Positions 59,501 to 64,000 of a DNA stretch of 64,000 nt are shown here, in pieces. A program made the translations under genes and the position numbers. The notes below the pieces were generated by a model. It was given only the letters and a program-made list of their open reading frames with translations, did no database searches and was not told the origin of the DNA. The stretch is taken from the NCBI RefSeq assembly GCF_010634855.1, contig NZ_MWLQ01000011.1, positions 1 through 64,000 of the forward strand, given 5' to 3'. Source of the DNA: Microbacterium sp. B35-30. Its GTDB lineage: Bacteria; Actinomycetota; Actinomycetes; Actinomycetales; Microbacteriaceae. Positions within the stretch are counted from its first letter, which is position 1, and every line of letters begins with the position of its first letter.

Positions 59501-62158
59501 TCAGTGGCCGGCGGCGTTCCAGTCGTCGCCGCGGCCGATCTGGACGTCGAGGGGCACTGTGAGCTGCGCCGCGTCGCCCATGCGCGCGCGGACGATACGC
59601 TCCGCCGCATCCCACTCCCCTGCGGCGACTTCGATCACGAGCTCGTCGTGGATCTGCAGCAGCACGCGCGAACGCAGCTGCTCGACGGCGAAGTCGTCGT
59701 GGATGTGGAACAGCGCGATCTTCATGATGTCGGCGGCACTGCCTTGGATGGGCGCGTTGAGCGCCGCCCGTTCGGCGTTCTCCCGCAGCACGCGGTTCGG
59801 GCTGGCCAGGTCGGGGAACGGACGCCGGCGACCGAAGATCGTCTCGGTGTAGCCGTCGATGCGGGCCTGCTCGACCGACGAGCGGAGGTAGTCGCGCACG
59901 GCGCCGAAGCGGGCGAAGTACTCCATCATGAGCTGTTTGGCCTCGGCCTGCTCGATGCGCAGCTGCTTCGACAGCCCGAACGCGGAGAGGCCGTAGACGA
60001 GACCGTACGACATCGCCTTGACCTTGGTGCGCATGGCGGGGGTGACATCCTCGGGAGCGACCCCGAACACGCGCGAGCCGACGAAGCGGTGCGTGTCCTC
60101 TCCGGAGTTGAAAGCCTCGATCAGGCCGGGATCCTCCGAGAGGTGCGCCATGATCCGCATCTCGATCTGCGAGTAGTCGGCGGTGAGCAGCGTCTCGTAC
60201 CCCTCGCCCACCATGAAGGCGGAACGGATGCGGCGGCTCTCCTCGGTGCGGATGGGGATGTTCTGCAGGTTCGGGTCGGTGCTCGAGAGCCGGCCGGTCT
60301 GGCTGCCGGTCTGGACGTACGTGGTGTGGATCCGGCCGTCAGCCCCGCTCGTCCGATCGCCGCCGATGGCGCTGTCGAGCGACTCGATGATCTGCCGGAG
60401 CTTGGTCGCCTCGCGGTGCTGGAGCAGCAGGTCGAGGAACGGATGCGGGTTGGTCTCCTGCAGATCGGCCAGGACCGCGGCATCCGTCGAATAGCCGGTC
60501 TTGGTCTTGCGCGTCTTCGGCAGCTGCAGCTCTTCGAACAGGACCTCCTGCAGCTGCTTCGGCGAGCCGAGGTTCACCTCGCGGCCGATCGCCGCATACG
60601 CCTGCAGGGCGAGGGTGTCCGCCCGGGCGGCGAGTTCGCCGGAGAACGCCGACAGCCGGTCGTGCGAGACCGCGACACCGGCGAGCTCCATGTCGGCGAG
60701 GGTGTGCAGCGTCGGCAGCTCGATGTCGGTGAGGACTGCCGAGACGCTGTCGGGCAGCTCAGCCCGCACCGCACGGACGACGCGCACCAGGTACCACGAC
60801 AGCTGGCCCGTGGTGGCGCCCTCGGTCTCGGGCACCAGCTGGGCGGGGTCGGCCTCGGGAAGCTTCTCGTCGAGGTAGCGGTCCACCAGATCGGCGAGCG
60901 TCTTGTCGGGGAAGCTCGGTCGCAGCAGCCAGCCGGCGATGATCACGTCGAAGGCCAGGCCGCCCACCCGCAGGCCGGCGCGGCGGAGCGCCTTCACCTG
61001 CGGCTTGGCGTCGGCCAAGGCCTTCGGCGCGTCGGACGCGAGCCAGGGCTCGAGCGCGGCGGCGAGCTCCGGGGTCCAGGATGCCTCGGCCGCAGCGTCG
61101 AGCGTCGCCACGCCGATGCGCGACGGAACGCCGCCCTCGACGGCGATCGTGACCCCGACCTCAGCGGTCTGGCCCTCGAGCCACGCGGCGAAGTCCGCCG
61201 GGGCGAGCTCGGCGGCGACCGGCGCGAGCTCGGCGGCGGCGGATGACACCGCCGCCATCTGCTGCTCGATGCCCGCGAGCTCGGCGACGCGCGGAATGAG
61301 CGTCTTGAACTCGAGCCGCGAGAAGATGTCGCGCACGGCCTGCGCGTCCATCGGCTGCACCTCGAGGTCGTCGGGGCCGAGCGGCAGCTCCACGTCGGTC
61401 ATCAGCCGGTTCAGGCGACGGTTGCGGCGCACATCTTCGACGTGGTCGCGCAGGTTGCCGCCCACCACGCCCTTGATGGTGTCGGCGCCGTCCAGGAGCG
61501 CGTCCAGCGAGCCGAACTGGTTCAGCCACTTCACCGCGGTCTTCTCGCCCACCTTCGGCACGCCGGGCAGGTTGTCGCTCGTCTCGCCGACGAGCGCCGC
61601 GACGTCGGGGTACATCTCGGGCGGCACGCCGTAGCGCTCGATGACGGCGTCGCGGTCGTAGCGCTTGAGCTGCGAGACGCCCTGCACGTTGGGATAGAGC
61701 AGCACCACGTCGTCGTTGACCAGCTGGATGGTGTCGCGGTCGCCCGAGCACACGAGCACGCGGAAGCCCTTAGCGACGCCCTGCGTGGCGAGGGTCGCGA
61801 GGATGTCGTCGGCCTCGATGTCCTCCTGCTGGAGGATCCGGATGCTCATGGCCGCGAGGCAGTCCTGCAGGAGCGGGATCTGGCCCTTGAACTCGGACGG
61901 CGTCTCGGAGCGGTTGGCCTTGTACTCGGTGTACTCGCGGGTGCGGAAGGACTGGCGGGACGTGTCGAAAGCCACGGCGAGGTGGGTCGGCTTCTCCGCC
62001 TTGATCAGGTTGATCAGCATCGCCAGGAACCCGTAGATCCCGTTCGTGTGCTGCCCGTCCTTCGTGGAGAAGTTGTCGACCGGGAGGGCGTAGAAAGCCC
62101 GGTAGGCCAGCGAATGGCCGTCGACGACGAGAAGGGTAGGCTTTGCGGAGTCCGTCAC
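59501..62158 (-). CDS. polA: DNA polymerase I
   Basis: This 885-aa repair and Okazaki-fragment polymerase has a 5'-3' exonuclease domain (residues about 1-300; VVDGHSLAYRAFYALP, CSGDRDTIQLV, GVPKVGEKTA), a central 3'-5' exonuclease-like domain and the polymerase domain with motif A LLTADYSQIEMRIMAHLS, motif B KVKAMSYGLVYGLSAFG and motif C QIHDELVIEV. In the central domain the metal-binding FDxE motif is replaced by GVTIAVEGG, so proofreading should be absent, as in other actinobacterial and Taq-type enzymes. GTG start with TAGGCT 6 nt upstream. Confidence 0.97.
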   Translation of the reverse strand: MTDSAKPTLLVVDGHSLAYRAFYALPVDNFSTKDGQHTNGIYGFLAMLINLIKAEKPTHLAVAFDTSRQSFRTREYTEYKANRSETPSEFKGQIPLLQDCLAAMSIRILQQEDIEADDILATLATQGVAKGFRVLVCSGDRDTIQLVNDDVVLLYPNVQGVSQLKRYDRDAVIERYGVPPEMYPDVAALVGETSDNLPGVPKVGEKTAVKWLNQFGSLDALLDGADTIKGVVGGNLRDHVEDVRRNRRLNRLMTDVELPLGPDDLEVQPMDAQAVRDIFSRLEFKTLIPRVAELAGIEQQMAAVSSAAAELAPVAAELAPADFAAWLEGQTAEVGVTIAVEGGVPSRIGVATLDAAAEASWTPELAAALEPWLASDAPKALADAKPQVKALRRAGLRVGGLAFDVIIAGWLLRPSFPDKTLADLVDRYLDEKLPEADPAQLVPETEGATTGQLSWYLVRVVRAVRAELPDSVSAVLTDIELPTLHTLADMELAGVAVSHDRLSAFSGELAARADTLALQAYAAIGREVNLGSPKQLQEVLFEELQLPKTRKTKTGYSTDAAVLADLQETNPHPFLDLLLQHREATKLRQIIESLDSAIGGDRTSGADGRIHTTYVQTGSQTGRLSSTDPNLQNIPIRTEESRRIRSAFMVGEGYETLLTADYSQIEMRIMAHLSEDPGLIEAFNSGEDTHRFVGSRVFGVAPEDVTPAMRTKVKAMSYGLVYGLSAFGLSKQLRIEQAEAKQLMMEYFARFGAVRDYLRSSVEQARIDGYTETIFGRRRPFPDLASPNRVLRENAERAALNAPIQGSAADIMKIALFHIHDDFAVEQLRSRVLLQIHDELVIEVAAGEWDAAERIVRARMGDAAQLTVPLDVQIGRGDDWNAAGH

Positions 62159-62164
62159 CCTGCA

Positions 62165-62170
62165 AGCCTA
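62165..62170 (-). promoter_or_regulatory. -10 hexamer, leaderless promoter of polA
   Basis: TAGGCT on the minus strand ends 6 nt before the GTG at 62158. Confidence 0.55.
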
Positions 62171-62236
62171 GCCAGGGCAGACGACAGCCGATTTCCACGC
62201 AGCACCCCCGGCTGCCGCCCCATGCGAAGGTGTGCC

Positions 62237-62674
62237 ATGCCCGACCACTCCCCCGTCGCCGTCGACGGAATCGAATGGGCGCGGGGCCGTGGGCTCGGCG
62301 CTCTCGCCGAGAAGATGGGCTTCGAATGGCTCGAGTTCACGCCCGAACGCGCCGTGGCCCGCATGCCGGTCGAGGGCAACACGCAGCCGGTCGGCTTGTT
62401 CCACGGCGGCGCTTACGTCGTGCTGGGTGAGTCGCTCGGGTCGATGCACGCGAACTTCCACGCCGGCCCAGGACGCCTCGCGGTCGGCGTCGACATCAAC
62501 GCCACGCACACGCGCTCGGCGACCTCCGGCTATGTCACGGGGGTGTGCACGCCGATCCACCTCGGTCGCAGCCTCACCGTGCACGAGATCGTCGTGACCG
62601 ACGACCAGGGCCGCCGCTGCTCGACCGTGCGCATCACGAACCACATCAAGGCGCTGCCGACCCCTGGTCGCTGA
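62237..62674 (+). CDS. Hotdog-fold thioesterase (PaaI/YdiI type)
   Basis: This 145-aa acyl-CoA thioesterase has the catalytic region QPVGLFHGGAYVVLGESLGS (HGG with the downstream Glu) and ATHTRSATSGYVTGVCTPIHLG. It is likely a tetrameric enzyme acting on aryl- or acyl-CoAs, for example a 1,4-dihydroxy-2-naphthoyl-CoA hydrolase; the substrate is uncertain. The ATG follows GAAGGTG. Its final Pro-Gly-Arg-stop is read from a copy of the dispersed repeat. Confidence 0.9.
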   Translation: MPDHSPVAVDGIEWARGRGLGALAEKMGFEWLEFTPERAVARMPVEGNTQPVGLFHGGAYVVLGESLGSMHANFHAGPGRLAVGVDINATHTRSATSGYVTGVCTPIHLGRSLTVHEIVVTDDQGRRCSTVRITNHIKALPTPGR

Positions 62675-62687
62675 GCCTGTCGAAACG
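62663..62687 (+). repeat. Solo copy of the GGTCGNTGAGC repeat at the thioesterase stop codon
   Basis: CCTGGTCGCTGAGC followed by CTGTCGAAACG matches the family consensus, and its TGA is the stop codon of the thioesterase gene. Confidence 0.65.
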
Positions 62688-62690
62688 ACA

Positions 62691-62719
62691 AGCGGATGCC
62701 TCCGGTGGAGGCACCCGCT
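62691..62719. terminator. Hairpin between the convergent thioesterase and pdtaR genes
   Basis: AGCGGATGCCTCC and GGAGGCACCCGCT pair (one mismatch) around GGT, followed by TTCTGG. Confidence 0.65.
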
Positions 62720-62739
62720 TCTGGAAACTCGTGAGGCGG

Positions 62740-63363
62740 TCAGCCCTTCTTGGGGGCCAGCTGCTCGATGATCGCCTTGGCGACGTCCTGCATGGTGAGC
62801 CGGCGGTCCATGGACGCCTTCTGGATCCAGCGGAACGCCTCGGGCTCGGAGAGGCCCATCTTCTCGTTGAGGAGGCCCTTGGCGCGGTCGACGAGCTTGC
62901 GGGTCTCGAAGCGCTCGACCATGTCGGCGACCTCAGCCTCGAGCGTGATGATCTGCTCGTAGCGGGCGAGGGCGATTTCGATGGCCGGCAGCAGGTCGTT
63001 CGGGGTGAACGGCTTGACGACGTAGGCGAGGGCGCCCGCCTCGCTCGCGCGCTCGACGAGCTCCTTCTGGCTGAAGGCGGTGAGCAGCACGACGGGGGCG
63101 ATGTGGTTCTTGCTGAGCTTCTCGGCGGCCGAGATGCCGTCGAGCTGCGGCATCTTCACGTCCATGATCACCAGATCAGGACGCAGCTCCGTGGCCAGGG
63201 CCACCGCCGTCTCACCGTCTCCGGCCTCTCCCACGACGTCGAATCCGTTGTCGCGGAGGATCTCGACGATGTCGAGCCGGATGAGCGACTCATCCTCCGC
63301 AACGACGACTCGACGGGGGGTGGATGCCGTCGATGCGGCGGTCTGCTCCTGCTCAGTCACCAT
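62740..63363 (-). CDS. pdtaR: ANTAR-domain response regulator PdtaR
   Basis: This 207-aa regulator has a receiver domain (AEDESLI pocket, Asp68 in VIMDVKMP, Lys in YVVKPF) and a C-terminal ANTAR RNA-binding domain (ETRKLVDRAKGLLNEKMG then MDRRLTMQDVAKAII). ANTAR proteins bind tandem hairpins in mRNA leaders and act as antiterminators; M. tuberculosis PdtaR works with the PdtaS kinase, whose gene is not here. It lies head to tail with tRNA-Leu on the other strand. Confidence 0.95.
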   Translation of the reverse strand: MVTEQEQTAASTASTPRRVVVAEDESLIRLDIVEILRDNGFDVVGEAGDGETAVALATELRPDLVIMDVKMPQLDGISAAEKLSKNHIAPVVLLTAFSQKELVERASEAGALAYVVKPFTPNDLLPAIEIALARYEQIITLEAEVADMVERFETRKLVDRAKGLLNEKMGLSEPEAFRWIQKASMDRRLTMQDVAKAIIEQLAPKKG

Positions 63364-63410
63364 TGAATCCTACGGTATGGTCGTTCGCGGACGCGCGGCA
63401 TGCCGCGCGG

Positions 63411-63496
63411 GCCGGTGTGGCGGAATGGCAGACGCGACCGACTCAAACTCGGTTGCCCGCAAGGGCGTGTGGGTTCGACTCCCACCACCGGCACCA
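63411..63496 (+). tRNA. tRNA-Leu (anticodon CAA)
   Basis: The acceptor GCCGGTG pairs with CACCGGC, and CCA is encoded (63494-63496). The anticodon arm ACCGA-CTCAAAC-TCGGT gives anticodon CAA. A long variable arm marks class II, and the T arm is GTGGG-TTCGACT-CCCAC. Confidence 0.96.
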
Positions 63497-63512
63497 AGAA
63501 ACATCCCCAAGG

Positions 63513-63540
63513 AGCGGATGCCTCATGAGAGGCATCCGCT
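63513..63540 (+). terminator. Terminator after tRNA-Leu(CAA)
   Basis: AGCGGATGCCTC-ATGA-GAGGCATCCGCT is a perfect 12-bp stem followed by CTTCGTCTTT. Confidence 0.85.
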
Positions 63541-63585
63541 CTTCGTCTTTCCGGGCTCCGCGAAAAAGCTCGGTATTCGGTGTTG

Positions 63586-63622
63586 CTAAGTACTGGTACC
63601 TAGTGTTACTGTCTACCGGTAG
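63586..63622. promoter_or_regulatory. Palindromic operator candidates upstream of padR
   Basis: CTAAGTAC-TG-GTACCTAG (63586-63603, 7 of 8 arm positions match) and the perfect CTACCGGTAG (63613-63622) precede the padR ribosome-binding site, as expected for an autoregulated PadR repressor. Confidence 0.6.
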
Positions 63623-63655
63623 TCAACATCACTGAGTAGATCAAGGAGGTGCGCG

Positions 63656-64000
63656 ATGGGCAAGCAGGAGACCGAGATGCTCAAGGGCACGCTGGAGGGC
63701 ATCGTGTTGGCGATCCTGTCCGGCCGATCCGCCTACGGGTACGAGATCACCTCGTGGCTGCGCGACCAGGGCTTCTCCGACATCGCCGAGGGCACCGTGT
63801 ACGCCCTGCTGGTCAGGGTCGAGCAGCGTGGCCTCGTCGACGTCGAGAAGGTTCCGTCGGAGAAGGGACCGCCTCGCAAGGTGTACTCCCTCAATGCGCA
63901 GGGCCGCGACCAGCTCGCGGAGTTCTGGAGGACGTGGACCTTCCTCGCAGAACGCATCGAACAGCTTCACCACCAGAACGCAGACAACAACCCCACCCCC
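63656..64000 (+). CDS. PadR-family transcriptional regulator (3' partial)
   Basis: The first 115 residues of a PadR-type regulator are present: a winged-helix domain with MLKGTLEGIVLAILSGRSAYGYEI, FSDIAEGTVYALLVRVEQRGLV and PPRKVYSLNAQGRDQL, followed by the start of a C-terminal dimerisation helix. PadR repressors usually control an exporter or membrane-protein gene placed just downstream, which is beyond the window. AAGGAGG lies 6 nt before the ATG. Confidence 0.93.
   Translation, partial: MGKQETEMLKGTLEGIVLAILSGRSAYGYEITSWLRDQGFSDIAEGTVYALLVRVEQRGLVDVEKVPSEKGPPRKVYSLNAQGRDQLAEFWRTWTFLAERIEQLHHQNADNNPTP

Noticed and set aside
59342..62674. Long plus-strand frames opposite the DUF885 and polA genes
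   Set aside because: Shadows of well-identified minus-strand genes; only the last part of the second frame, the thioesterase, is real.

Overview
The window is chromosomal DNA from a high-GC actinobacterium. Frequent GTG starts, RbpA, PafB/PafC, PdtaR, DUF6458 and DUF6510 proteins, abundant GGATGC/GCATCC words and the GTCGTTGAGCGAGC-type intergenic repeat point to Microbacteriaceae, most likely Microbacterium or a close relative. About 68 protein genes or gene remnants, two tRNA-Leu genes and no rRNA, CRISPR array or transposase were found. Most of it is core genome with short intergenic gaps and many 1-4 nt stop/start overlaps.

0-9.7 kb is a branched-chain amino acid (leucine) degradation locus: the 3' end of a BkdC-type E2, a Tat-exported phosphoesterase that seems to lack its N-terminal catalytic segment, a TetR regulator, and an operon for methylcrotonyl-CoA carboxylase beta and alpha, acyl-CoA dehydrogenase, MaoC hydratase and CitE-type lyase. 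The gene order matches the Mycobacterium tuberculosis accD1-accA1-fadE19-Rv2499c-citE-bkd cluster. Two 16-bp palindromes lie between tetR and the operon. 9.5-22.7 kb carries housekeeping and stress genes: an HhH protein, DUF1801, histidine phosphatase, sirtuin, SpoU methylase, SDR, SGNH hydrolase, a DEAD/DEAH helicase with a repeat-bearing N-terminus, a ferritin-like/VIT1 fusion, tRNA-Leu(GAG), a NarL-type two-component system, an M20 peptidase and UppP.

22.8-36.7 kb holds PAC2, HAD, TrmI, an FKBP lipoprotein, PafB, PafC, TatA, TatC, HelY, Lnt, RbpA, GDPD, SPFH and NfeD. This is the usual actinobacterial neighbourhood of the Pup-proteasome system, but the Arc/Dop/Pup/PrcBA/PafA block is not between trmI and pafB. 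36.7-43.4 kb has an SDR, an S9 peptidase, an HdeD-like protein and a tightly overlapping cassette of molybdopterin oxidoreductase, flavin reductase and DUF6510 zinc-ribbon protein, then an AEC transporter and a PPOX-like protein.

43.4-47.6 kb is accessory: lower GC, a 786-bp stretch with two gene remnants, an S51 peptidase, a NUDIX hydrolase, a CmtR-like sensor overlapping a CDF metal exporter, and a DoxX-like/TetR divergent pair with a perfect 9-bp dyad. 47.6-64 kb returns to ordinary genes: GNAT, MFS, pseudouridine catabolism (psuG-psuK), an SRPBCC-ArsR pair with a 33-bp dyad, a RibD-like reductase, a second SGNH hydrolase, MFS, an LLM oxidoreductase, a phosphoribosyltransferase, a DUF885 peptidase, PolA, a thioesterase, PdtaR, tRNA-Leu(CAA) and the start of a PadR gene with its own palindromes.

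Two patterns recur across the window. At least 15 genes have a -10-like hexamer, often TAGGNT, 6-7 nt before the start codon, as expected of leaderless mRNAs. A dispersed GGTCGNTGAGC repeat family sits at gene ends and in two cases supplies the stop codon.
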